A DNA stretch of 64,000 bases, taken from contig OZ234500.1 in the NCBI GenBank assembly GCA_965153455.1, positions 5,766,001-5,830,000 on the forward strand, read 5' to 3'. Shown in pieces: positions 26,633 to 38,400 of the stretch (position 1 is its first letter; each line of letters begins with the position of its first letter). Position numbers and translations under genes: made by a program. Origin of the DNA: Sphagnum compactum (lineage: Eukaryota; Bryophyta; Sphagnopsida; Sphagnales). Under the pieces are notes generated by a model that had not been told where the DNA came from, did no database searches, and saw only the letters and a program-made list of their open reading frames with translations.

Positions 26633-27471
26633 CTAGTTTGAACCCCGTGCCTAATGCATAGGTGTGTGTATTTGACGGTACATATTACAAAATTACAACT
26701 ACAAACTACATTCCCAAAACCTCTCTATATACCACATTCCGCATGTATTCATTGGGACCCTGCCCGCTGAAAATCTTGATGTTTGCACTGCCTATGACCA
26801 TCATCCATCCCACCTTTGTGGTGTGTGCTACTGGCTGTTGGTTCACTTTAGCCAATAATAAATGGTCTCAAATTTGTAAAGCACTTGGCAAAATTGTTTT
26901 AGTGTATCTGGAGGGCACATTATCAAGCGGAATCTGTTCTTTACAAAGGTTAGGGCATTTCAATTTTTAAAACTACCCATCTCTATGTTTAATTATTTAA
27001 AAAAAATTCTTGTGAAATCTGCTTGTGCTTTGCTTAATGGAAGATAATTTACCTTCGGTGTGAAACTTTCTCAAAAACAAATAATGGCCCCTCAACTCCA
27101 CTTAAATAAGATTCTTTGTCAAATTATAGATAGGCTGCCAAACTTAATTGCAAGAAAACAAAAACAACAACAATTAAAGAGGGAACTCAAGAGGGAGGGA
27201 AAATGAAACTACTTGCCTGAATTGGAATTGCAATTTTCAAGTTTTCTAGGTGCACGTCAGGGTGTATTTGGCCCTTTTGGTCTAATATTGATATCAGACC
27301 CCCCTGGGGCCGGGCATGCCTTTCCTAAACAGCGACACATGCGCAGGGGAGGGGGGTTATTTATTTATGCTAGGGTTTTCTTCCCTATATGATGCCATCC
27401 ATGGATGGATGACGGGACGGATGACGGGATGGATTAAGGGGAAGCTTCACGACGTCCTTTACTATATATAA
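26633..27471 (-). mobile_element. Helitron-like element B
   Basis: It starts on the plus strand with the same CTAGTTTGAACCCCGTGCC as element A and shares about 150 bp with it. The middle is unrelated. It then ends with GACGGGACGGAT..GGGGAAGCTTCACGACGTCC and CTTTACTATATATA. The element is non-autonomous, with no recognisable gene in the unique middle (26,790-27,380). It is joined head to tail with element A. Confidence 0.5.
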
Positions 27472-28104
27472 TAATAAGCTAAAATGATGTGGCACGTGGA
27501 AGCCACTATGCTTCTATTTTAAATAGTGGGGATGACATAGCTGCATCCGTCCAGATGGATGACGGGATAGACGGATTAAGGGGAAGCTTCATTTAACATC
27601 TCGACGTCCTTTACATATAGTAATAACTTTCACAGTCAAAAAGTCAAACGCTGCGGCAGAACCACACGGTTCTCCGCAGGGCTGCACTGTTAGGCCCAGA
27701 AAGGACGCCAGACAGTGCTTGATGTGGGGAGGGGGGGGGCAGTATTTAGCGTCTCACTTTCCTTTCTTTTCCTTAACACTTTCAACTAATCACTGCCGCT
27801 GCTATGTGTAATGGATGATAGGACGGATGACAGGACGGATTAAGGGGAAGCTTCACAACGTCCTTTACTATATATAACTAGTTAGACTAAGTTAACTTGC
27901 CCACTAACCACCTCTTCAAAACTGAAAATACTCTTGAAGTACATCACAAGATATTATTGGGATGTAGTATATTTTAAGTCACAAATGTTGATTTCATTGA
28001 TACAAATGGTTGCATGCACTTTACTGTCTTTTTAAAATAATTTCATAGAAGTAAACCCTCCCCAGCAGATCCAGGTTAACATTGTAAAGAGGCATGAACC
28101 TCAC
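27472..28104. repeat. Additional Helitron-like terminal fragments
   Basis: The shared terminal block (AAGCTAAAATGATGTG, CACGTGGAAGCC, ATTTTAAATAGTGGGGATGA, GGGGAAGCTTCA) recurs at 27,474-27,615, and a shorter end at 27,808-27,879 finishes CTATATATAACTAG. Between and after them is non-coding sequence. Confidence 0.5.
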
Positions 28105-28898
28105 ATGTATAGTAATTTGACAGTACATAGTACAAAATTACAATTACAAACTACATTTCCAAAACCTCTTTATATACGACATTCCATGTATTTATCAAAA
28201 CCCTGGCCGCTGAAAATCTTGATGTTTGCACTACTTGTGAAGGGTGAACCGGCACCTACAATGGTAAAAACCCTAAAAAAATTTAGGATGCTTCTAACCC
28301 TGGTAAATATGGCATCCTTAATACTAAATAAGTACCCCCAGTTTATATGGTGACGAACAGTTTTGGAAATAGAAAATTTCATGCAGCCAATGGGAAGGCT
28401 CAGCATGCATTCAAAAGGCCCAAATTTTTTAAGTTTTGGGTTGGGGGGGAAGGATTTTTTTTTTTTCATTTTTCCTTTGTTCCCAACGTGTTCCTTTCAA
28501 GTTCCCAATGGGTTCCCTAAGGGTGTTCCCAATAGCACCTCCCTTTAATTCCATAGCATGGACTGGGGAGGGCACAACATTTTTATTCCAGGTTGAAGGA
28601 GGGGTTTTTTGCTCAAGAGGTGGTGCTCTTCTGTCTAAGCAGGTTTGCATGAACCCTAGTTGGCCTGCCAAGAAGATACTTTTTAAAATGGGAGTTAACT
28701 TACATTTGAACACACTGGCCCTTCTCTTTTGGTGGTTTTGTTTTCTAATTGTCACATATATAAGCTAAAATGATGTGTCACGTGGAAGCCCCTATGCTTC
28801 TATTTTAAATAGTGGGGATGACATAGCTACATCCATCCGGATGGATGATGGGACAGATGGATTCAGGGGAAGCTTCACGATGTCCTTTACTATATATA
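28105..28898 (-). mobile_element. Helitron-like element C (truncated copy of A)
   Basis: Nearly collinear with 25,838-26,632, including the poly-T tract near 28,455 and the terminal block ending TTTACTATATATA. The CTAG hairpin end is missing. It directly precedes the hydrolase-NB-ARC relic, so it may have removed or displaced that gene's 5' exons. Confidence 0.6.
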
Positions 28899-28944
28899 AA
28901 AATGAGATGTGGATAGGTCCATGCACTTGTAGCAACTAAAATAA

Positions 28945-31900
28945 ATGTATTTTGGTATTGACAGTAGCAAATGGAAGTTGGGTCAATGGTGCGGGTTTGT
29001 TCTTGTAGGCCACTGTTTTTGGGGTCTCATTATCAAAAGTCTAGTGGAGGAGGCAAATAAGAGGGTGTACAGCAGGGTAAAGAATGAGATTGATGAGCAA
29101 TCCAAGAGACGTGCCAACAAATTTCTCAAGAATCTAAAATGCATTGTGTTTTATGCAGTTCCCCATGCTGGTTCAGAGCTAGAATCCTACTTTAAGAGAT
29201 ACAGCTCAAATTGGTCAGATAAAATCTTTGGAGTGAAGTTGGCTAGACTCATGGAGAACTTGAAACCACATCAATCAAGGATGGAAAACTTGTCCACTAC
29301 CTTTGACTCTATCATGAATGGGTTGCAGGTGAATGTATATGCTTTCATGGAAGGAATCCCTACAAAAGAAGCGGTGAGTAGTGAATAATACACATCTGAA
29401 TATTTGCATCCATGTAGTTGCAAATTAGATGAATTCTGCACAACCCTCTCAACCATTGATGGCGTTGGAAACTATGCAAAATTCTTGGTTTCTTGTTTCT
29501 GATACACATTTGCTAATTGGGCCCAACATGCAAAATTGGAATGGTCTCATAGGGATATAAGTTGGTGGAAAAGGCTGGAGCACAGAGACTAGCAGGGGAA
29601 AACTATTATCTTGTTGAGGATGGTGACCATTTTACCTTATGCAAGCCCCCTAACAAGGAACATCCAAGCTATGCTTTACTTGTGCAATTTTTAAAGACTT
29701 CTCAATATCAGGTAATTTATCACATGAATTTGTTAAAGTTCCACCTTTTCAGTAGTCACAACTTCCAATTATGAAGATCTTAGTCAATAATTATCCATCC
29801 TTACATGAACATGGATTTGTGGTTCATTTTCTTTACGTCATGTGCTGTGTCCGTTGTTTGTATAGTTTCGTTTAGTTGTTTGTTACTAGGTATGTTTAGT
29901 TGGTTAAAATTGAAGGTGTTTATGAACCCATAATTGGCAAATAGCGAGAATGACCTTCAATATTTTGTAAATTTGTCACAAATTGTAGTTAACCCATGGG
30001 TCGTTGATTGCATATTGTGACTCTAATCCTTTTTTGTATGTGTTATTCAAAGAAGCACAAGGTCAAAGAAGTCCTTGGAGATGACATGTTTTGATACATC
30101 AAGAATTGTTTTAGTAGAATGTAATAGAAGTGTGTACATGTGCATGAGAAGGTTCCACATTAGAAGGTTTTAAAAAGCTAATTTAACTGCCATCATTGGA
30201 TGTAGGATTCATCTAAACATAGTATCATTCAACGTGCTTTTCATCTCAAGTTTCGCTTTTATAAAGAGCCTACCCAATTGGTTGAGAAGCTATTGCAAAG
30301 TTTGAAAGAAGGAGGTGAAACAAATATTATAGTGCATGGCACATTTGGAGTTGGGAAGACAGCCTTGGTGGAATATGTGAGGCAAAAATATGCCATGGAT
30401 TTGGATGACACTTTTCTTAGGGGAGTATTTCAAATGAAGTACGGCCATGATTATGATATAATTGCAAGTCAAGGAAAGCTCCTACGACACCTTATGCAAC
30501 TTGGCAAGGTAGGCCCATTCTTTAAAACAATCGCACAAGGTGTAACAATTTGAGAAGACATATGGAGCAATTAGTATCTTGATTGGACGTTTGAACTTCT
30601 TTTAGCAACAATGTTAAACTATGCATTTCGACTTTATGAAATTAAGTCAAGTACATTTTTTATAGTTGGAATTGGGAAACAGCAATATTGTTGTTTAGAA
30701 TTGGTTGGCTATGTTGCCTCTTTATAATAGCTACCTTATTCACCTTAGGAAGTAGGGAGATAAAGGAAACTATGATTTGTTTTTTAACAACTTAATAAAT
30801 GGGGGTACCTACAGGTAGGGGTTCTTGAAACATCATCTTGTATGGATGTTCCTAACATGCTTCAAGAGGAGTTGGATAAACTTGGTGGAAATTGGCTATT
30901 AGTGGTGGACGATGTTTGGAACAGTAGATTGATTGATGAAACTCCTATACCAAGCAACATGGGGTCCAGGTTGCTAATCACTTCTAGGTTTCCATTGAAA
31001 GGACTACCATCCATTCAGATTAAGGTGGATGAATGGAGCAACAAAAATCTTGCTGCAAAATTATTTGCAAGCAAGGCTGCCAATGATCCAGAGGAAATGA
31101 GATTCCCTCAAGGATGTGAGGTAAAAACTCTTTCACATGATTATTTTCCAAATGCTTATAAAAGAATGGAGGCTCCAATGCCACATTCCTCTATCTAATG
31201 GCTTTAACTATGTTCATGGCTTTGCATTGGCCCGTAAATGTCAACATTGTGTTAAGATGCAGGATATAGTTTGAACTACTTGTCCATTTTGTGTTTTTTG
31301 TCTTCCTTGTCTTTCAATCTTTATCTCGATGTATTCTCTATCTTGAAGGATACGATTTTTGCTTGGATCTAGTTACCTTCAATTGTGAGTATGGAGATTT
31401 CAAAATACTCATCAAAGTTTGTATTGGTGCAGGACGTAGCGGAAAAGATTTTTAACAAGTGCTGAGGATGCATGTTGGCTGTTTCAATTTTGGGTTTAGT
31501 TTTGTCTGGTACTTCAAAAAATGAAAGTGCTCGGAAGAAAGTGTATGCACAATTCAAATATTATGCAAGTGCAGAAGAGTACACCCCACATGATTACAAT
31601 GGGACCATCTTTGCAGCAATTGATCTAAGTTTGGACCATGGTGAAAACAAGATGTTCTCTAAGGACCTTATGTGGAGTGTGCTTCAAGCATTGTTACTCT
31701 TCTCTAGCTTGTCGTTTCTTCCAAGCTGTGTAGTGAAGTTGGCATGAAAGAGCATGCAACCTGAAGGAGAAACAAAATATTTTGAAGTTGTGGTCAATAG
31801 TCTCATCCACAAGAACCTGGTTGATGGATCTGTAGATGGGTATTTGAGATTGCATGACTTGGTGGTGGAATATTTGGAATTGAAAAAGCCTATTGACTTA

Positions 31901-32711
31901 GTTACTATTCTTTGTGATCAAGAAGGGGAATTGAAGCAGGGAATGGAGTAGTTAGCCGTCTTCCTATCAATTTATGGCAAACACAATGTTAAAACTCATG
32001 TCAAAGTGTTGTTACGGCGAGTGGGTGTTGACTTCCATCAAATATTTTATTCTCTTCCCAATTAGGCTTCATAAGCTCTTGGATAGTGATGCTGAAAATG
32101 CAATTCTTGCAGTATTTCAAGTCTACAAGGCAACACAACAAGATGCGAAGGCTCTTCTACATTTGATGCATGTTGATGAATATCAAGCATTGATAGCAGC
32201 TGAGGTTTTGATTTCCCTTATGATCAATGTTGGTGGAGAAAACCTTTTGGTTGATGGAGACATTGAAAATTTTGTACAACTTTGCACACATAGATTATGG
32301 AATACTTCAAGGAGGAATGGTTTTTATTTTTTTTATTTTGAGAGGACTGGTTGAAGATAATGCTGGAGATGGCAAATTGTAGGGTCTTTGCAAAAGATGA
32401 TATGTCACAAGCCCCTACTTATTTTGATAGTTGAGTGGATCCAAAAAGATGACTTTCTTTTGAAATATGTTCAAATCCTTGCGGCATTGATCCCATATGT
32501 GCAAGGGATTAGGAACACAAGGTCAGAAGAGAATCTTCTTGAAAAGGATAAGGATGTGATGAAGGAGCCAATGGAGTCGTGTGTGCTAGACAACACATGT
32601 GTGTCACATGTTTTATACCATGGGGAAAATAGTTCCAGAGGTACTGAGGTTCCTTTCTTTGAACCAAAATTCCTTTTTGAATGTGTGCAGTGGCTAGTGT
32701 ATTTTCTATAA
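28945..32711 (+). pseudogene. Alpha/beta-hydrolase-NB-ARC immune receptor pseudogene
   Basis: Exons with good GT..AG borders: up to 29,373, 29,553-29,711, 30,206-30,508, 30,815-31,120 and from 31,433. The first two give a hydrolase domain: FVLVGHCFWGLIIKSL (nucleophile elbow, with Cys where Ser is usual and Trp for Gly), FYAVPHAGS, and DGDHFTLCKPP with the catalytic-His region. The next exons give NB-ARC: P-loop GTFGVGKTAL, kinase-2 WLLVVDDVWN, RNBS-B GSRLLITSR, then a TGA stop (31,463-31,465) inside the GLPL-like motif. Further stops are at 31,745 and 31,949, followed by a frame change. LRLHDLVVEYL looks like the MHD motif, followed by a helical region that could be ARM-like. The N-terminus of the hydrolase is absent. 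Hydrolase-NBS-LRR proteins are known from liverworts. The stops and truncation argue for a dead gene, but the splice sites are well kept, so decay is recent. Confidence 0.8.
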
Positions 32712-32724
32712 CTCTATATACTCT

Positions 32725-32820
32725 GGCTCTGATATCATGTTTGAAATCAATGCTTTATTATGTGAGGAACTCTCCACCCATCCTTAGAAGGCACACACTG
32801 CCTATGGTGCAAACTATGCA
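32725..32820 (-). mobile_element. LTR terminus with primer-binding-like site (minus strand)
   Basis: GGCTCTGATATCA (32,725-32,737) resembles the reverse complement of a tRNA-Met primer site (TGGTATCAGAGC with changes). It is followed by TGTTTGAAATCAATGC, the likely end of an LTR. The same LTR-like sequence recurs at 59,096-59,165 without the primer site. No internal retrotransposon genes are attached; it is probably a fragment. Confidence 0.35.
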
Positions 32821-33197
32821 TCTTTGTACAGGCATTATGTGAGGAGGTCAATGGCTATAAAATCATTTTTGTGGTATGATGCTTAGTTTCAACATTTGTA
32901 TGGAATTTTGGTGTGTCCACCTTAGAGGTAGATAGGTTGCATTTTAATTCTCAACTATTTTAAACTACTAGCACACCCGGTCAAATTATGAAGAATTGAT
33001 GTTTTTCCTTAAGGAGGTTTGAAGGTGAAAACTTATTTGGCAAACTGCAGCACCTGAAAGGATTACAAAATGATTGCCTTCAAAACTCAATAAAATTTAT
33101 GAAACATAAGGAGATTTTGCATATTCCAGAACCTGCTATAGTATTCATGTTTAAAGTGTATGATCATCCTCCAAAATAGATGTGAAATTCTCTGCTG
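32821..33197. other. Non-coding spacer
   Basis: Nothing recognised between the LTR-like fragment and the right inverted-repeat arm. Confidence 0.4.
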
Positions 33198-35428
33198 AAA
33201 TACCTGTTTCTTTTAATTACAGTGTTTGGCAAAATATTTTTTTGGGAAAATCTTATGGGTTTGATGAAAAATTACACTTGGTTTTGGTGGAATGGCCAAC
33301 CACTTGTGGATTAGATATTGTTCATCTTTTTGTAGACAAAACAACCACAAAATGCCAAGCCATCTGTTCACACAAAGATGATTAAAGTTGTAAGGGAAAG
33401 CACTGATCGTTTCATCATGGCTATCTTTCTTGGTTTGAGTCTGCACTGATTCCAGGTTCAGGACAATGAAAAACTTGTGCTCAATTGCTTGGATATTTTG
33501 TTGCTACCATTTAAAATTGGAGCCCCATGGCCCAGATTAAGGTGAGTCACCTTCTATGTAAAGGCCATGCAACTTTTGCCAGTGGAGATGCCCTGTGATA
33601 AGGTTTTGCAAATTGGCCAATTATGGAAAGGATTACAGATTGCTTGCCCAGACAGAGACAACTTGAGTTGGATTTCTGGTCCCATTAATACATATATGAT
33701 TAGACAAAAATGGTGAATTAGATCTACAATTTTTGTTCACCCTCACAGTATATGGATAAGGGTTATAGAATTAGTGTGCTGATATAGAGAGGGTGCTGAA
33801 TAGGCTAGTGTATAAATGTGCTGAAAAGATGTTATGGCTATTGAAATTGCTAAATTCGGTGGTCTGAATACCTTTTTCTTAGATATCTTGAGTAAATTTA
33901 CAATTAAATGTGTAATAGGGTTTGGTAGGTTTTGTGAGAATTTTAGAGGACCAATGGAAATGCTAAAGAGAGACCATTGTTTTCAACATTCAGTTGAATA
34001 GGGTTGTTTGTAGGCTTGTCAATGGGATTGCTAGATTTGATGGTCAGAATTTGTTTTCTTGGTTATTGTGAGTGAACTAAAAGCCAAAGTGTAATAGCTT
34101 TTTAGAGACAGATGTGATTGTCATTTGGCCCACCCCACACATTACTTGTGTACTGCTCTTGCATGTTGGCAAAACATATTATATAGGGTGGACCATGTAG
34201 CAATCTTGACTGATGGCGGTTCTAGGGCTTCTTTATCTGTGTCATGTTCAGATTTATCCCACCACTGCTTTGTCTTTTTTGACTCACGAGGTTCATGTCT
34301 AGAAAAGTCTAAAGCATTGAAATCCACACACAAAAAACAATCGTGATCAGAATATGGCAGAAGCACCTCACTAGTCCTTAAGGTTTCTGTCTACAAGTGA
34401 CTCTTGCTTTTTGGCGAAAAATTGCCGAAAATTCCCTTTTTTCTAAAGAAGCAATCGCCAAATTTTACCCTATTTTGGGGTGCTTGTGGCAGCACGCTGT
34501 CTACTGGCTACAATTTTAATGATCTGTCCAAAAGTCTCGCCAGTTAAGGCGAAACCTGTCTGGGATACTCAGCCATGTTGCAACAGTACAAAAATGAAAT
34601 TGTTTTGACTGCTACAAGTGTCTACACCAGAGTGATCCACAGGACTGAACATAGCAGAAGATAATGGCATGAAAAGAGGCAACTGGAAGTGTTGAACAGC
34701 TCCAAAATTGGATCCCCACAAAATGGCTTTACATAAAACACACCAAAGGTTAGGAGGAGTCCAGGGAAGCAAGGAGTCTGCTTGGATCTGTTTTTTTGTG
34801 CTACTTGGGCAGGTTGACTTCAACAGGCTCACTGTGGTTCAGGAGGTAGTGACAGTCCTATGGGGCCTGTTCCATGGTGTAACTGGTGTTCAACACATTC
34901 ACAATACTAGTGAATGATATTAATTCTCAGCCTTTCATGTATTTAGGAAGTAACTGTTTAAGACAATCCACTATCACCCATACCAATTATGAACAGAACA
35001 AAACCCTACAAAAGTAACGGAATAAGGCCTTTGTTCCTTTAGCCCCTTTGTGACACCCGCTTTGGGTTTTTGAGCTTTGGGTTTGGATTTTGTTCCTCCC
35101 TTTGTTTTCTTCCTTTCCCCCTTTGCTGGGTGCTATGTTTAATGGAGCTTACCAGGGTTTCATAATAAGACCCCAAATGCAAACAAGAGAAAGATAACTG
35201 TGTGTTGTATAAGCTCAGGTTTTTCTTTTTTTGTGTGCGTGGCAATAGGACTACTCTCTGATATGGCTTTGAAATCAGTATCTAAACAATCTCACAAACA
35301 TCAGCATCCCCTAAAAACCCTTCTTTCCCTTTGACTCTTGAATTAGAGAACATTTTCCTGAAGATCAAGTGATCACCTTGGGCTCCACTTTGGCTTGATT
35401 GATATAGATTTACCACAGATCTGAAATT
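33198..35428. repeat. Right arm of the large inverted repeat
   Basis: Reverse-complement partner of 1-3,497, but without the 1.2-kb block at 104-1,300. Both arms share a sharp inner boundary at AACAGGTATTTCAG on the left arm (33,198 here). The arms differ by many single-base changes and by a replaced block (34,816-34,916 versus 1,727-2,010), so the event is not recent. No gene recognised. Confidence 0.75.
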
Positions 35429-38400
35429 GACTACCCACTGACATGTGTAAGCAAGTGGTCATTGCTAGTAAATGAAGCTCTTGGTGTACAGGAAAGAGTT
35501 GTTTGTTTTTTATTTGCAAGTGTATGTGTTTGTCAATCGTATGTGCATTGGATGAATGTGTAAACATAGTGGCCAGAAGAATCCAAAGAAAAACATAGCC
35601 AGGGAAAAAAAAACAATAAACAAAAAACAGAAAGTACCTAGACTTTAAAACCTACCTGGGCAATATATGAAGTGGGCATTTGAAAACAGACCCTAATGCA
35701 TGATAGGTGCGTCACCAAAAAACTAGGGTAATTGATAGGCAAGTTTCAAAAATTGGAATTTCTATATTGTTGATGCCTTGTTCAGTTTACAAAAATAATA
35801 ATTAAAAAATGCACTGCCTTGTCAGTTCTGAAATAGGTGAGAACCAACCAATATCAGGGGTTTCTGCTACTTGATTGAACTTGTTGTAGATATCTCGCAA
35901 TTCCAACTATATATATTTTGAAATATGGTGAATTAGGGTCATTTTTTCACCAAAACTCTTTCTGGCTGTTGAAATCTTATTTTTCAGGTTGAAAACTTGC
36001 AAAAAATTGCCCCCAAAAAAGGAACACTAGCCAACATTGGCATTAACATTGAATATATAAACATATACACATGTGCACCCCAAAAAACACACTAACCAAC
36101 ACTGGTATTAACTATTAATATTAACCCACTCTTGTGTGAGGAAATTAATCTATGAAATGAAAATTGTTTGATGAAAATCAAATAACCTACTAAAGAATAT
36201 ACTTTAAATTAGCAATGCTAGTTCAAATTGTTTAATTCATTTGTCCTTCGACCAATGTTCACTAGTTGGAATAGATGGAGACATGCTTTGCCCTTTCGCC
36301 AATGGTTGAAGAAGGTCATTGGTTACTTTCAAAATTTGCTCTTGAAAAGAGAATGATTCATCTTCAAAGTTTCGTTACACTTGGAAATCAACCCCACAAC
36401 TGCCTTATTGAACCTCTGAAATAGTTGCCCATGAAAATGAAATGTAAGACCTATTTCCTAGTCTTCTAGCAACTTTTGTAAAGTTGTGACAACCAATAGA
36501 AGTGGTTGTACAAAGTTGATGAATTTCAGATAAGCATGAGGAAAAGATAAGAAAGGTACAAAAGTCATTGTGATCATTGAAATAATTGATGCACAATTTT
36601 ATATTTGTTTAAAAATTATCAAATTATGCAAGCTAGATTTTAGTTAAACTATGATATAATATCTATTAACTTTCAAGGGCTTATAAATCACAAGCGGGTT
36701 TAAGATCGAAATTATGTATGTTTATTACATAGTTATGAAAATCTATGTTTTTATTTGCATTAATATTTTTTTATTTTTTTATTGTTTATGTATAACTAAT
36801 ATGGCACACCATTTTCCTATTGTGGACTTCACATAAATTATATTGAAACCTTTCAAAAAAAAAAATTTAATTTCTTTCACAATTTTATTTCATAAAACTT
36901 TACACTCATACAACAACTTATTTTTATCAAGTGAAGATTTTTCTAAAGGTCATAAACACCCACTTGTATTAACCAAAAAAAAACTAAACAAGAAATTTTT
37001 TAAAATCTACACATCATATGATTTTTTTAAGAGCCATGTGATTTCACATGCATAATGAAATGAGAAACAAATTTCACATAAATTATCATGGGTGAATCAA
37101 TGCACATTAATGTGCTAAAGACTTTTCACATGACTTTCACATAAATTATTATGTGAAAGTCAATGCACTTTAATGTGTCGAAATTTTTTCACATGACTTT
37201 TCATTTGAATTACAATGTAAAAGTTAAACACCATGACCAAATCATAATTAAAATATGAAACCCTACCAAGATGTAAATCACCAAACTTAACCGTTAAATA
37301 ATTACATAGGTAAAAGTTTAACTACATCAAATTATAGACTCAAACAGGTCTATGTACATTTTTCATTGTCTTTTTCATCCAACACGAAGGTTTGAAATAA
37401 AACATATGTCACATGTGTAGGTTCCATAATGAATTTGCTTTTAAGGAAGCTAGGCCCTAACTTATTTCATCATCTTGTGTGATATAAAGAAAAAACGAAT
37501 CCCTATGATGTCAATGTTTCTATCCATCATGGCCTTGTGTGTCAGCCAATAAGATGTTGCCGAAAAAAATGAACAACTAAAAAAACCTTCAAGTAGGGGC
37601 ACCAAACTAAAACACAAAAGTTGGGTCCACACTGCCCCACCGACAAAACTATTAAAAATGCAACCTTAAATAAAACATATGACTGTCACATGCCGATTTA
37701 GCACCAATTTTGCAGCCATTTAATATAGAAAAAGGGCCTTAGTACAGGCTCTTATGTGATTTGAGATTTGTGCCCAAGGCCAGTAGGCCCTAGGAACATG
37801 TTGAAAATCACAAAAGGGCCTGTGCTCAAGTCTTTTTCCTACCTAAAGCAAAGCTCATACTTTCCACTGGTCAGAAGATCCCGCTTGCTAAAAACAGGTT
37901 TCTTTAGGCACTTAAGAAAGCTGAAAATATGAAGGCAAAATCCAGGCGGTGCTATACATGCAATTTATTTGCATCACATGAATGAACCAACATGTGCAAA
38001 AAGAAAAAAAAATTCAAAAAATAGGGATCGATCTTCCATCACATCTAGCTACCAAATTATTACATCAAAGAGTTGTCACATCCAAATCATTGTTCCGGCA
38101 ACAAATGTGAAATTCAAACACACAAACAATTGATGTGAGGAGTTGCATTGCATGCTGTACCCAAGTTCATTCAATCTGAAGGGGCAGGGGGGGCAGGGTT
38201 GGGGAAAGCTAATGCATGTTTGTGTGGTTTGTGGAAACATGATCTACTTTTGTTGCCCACTGTGGGGGCATTACTGAAATAGGCACGCAGCTTCAGCAAT
38301 AATTAATTCATATTTTTCAAATTCTGTAATTTTTGGGTATTTTGAAATCTTGTTGTTGAATTCTTTTAAGATATAAATTAAAAATGTTGAAAGCTTTTGA

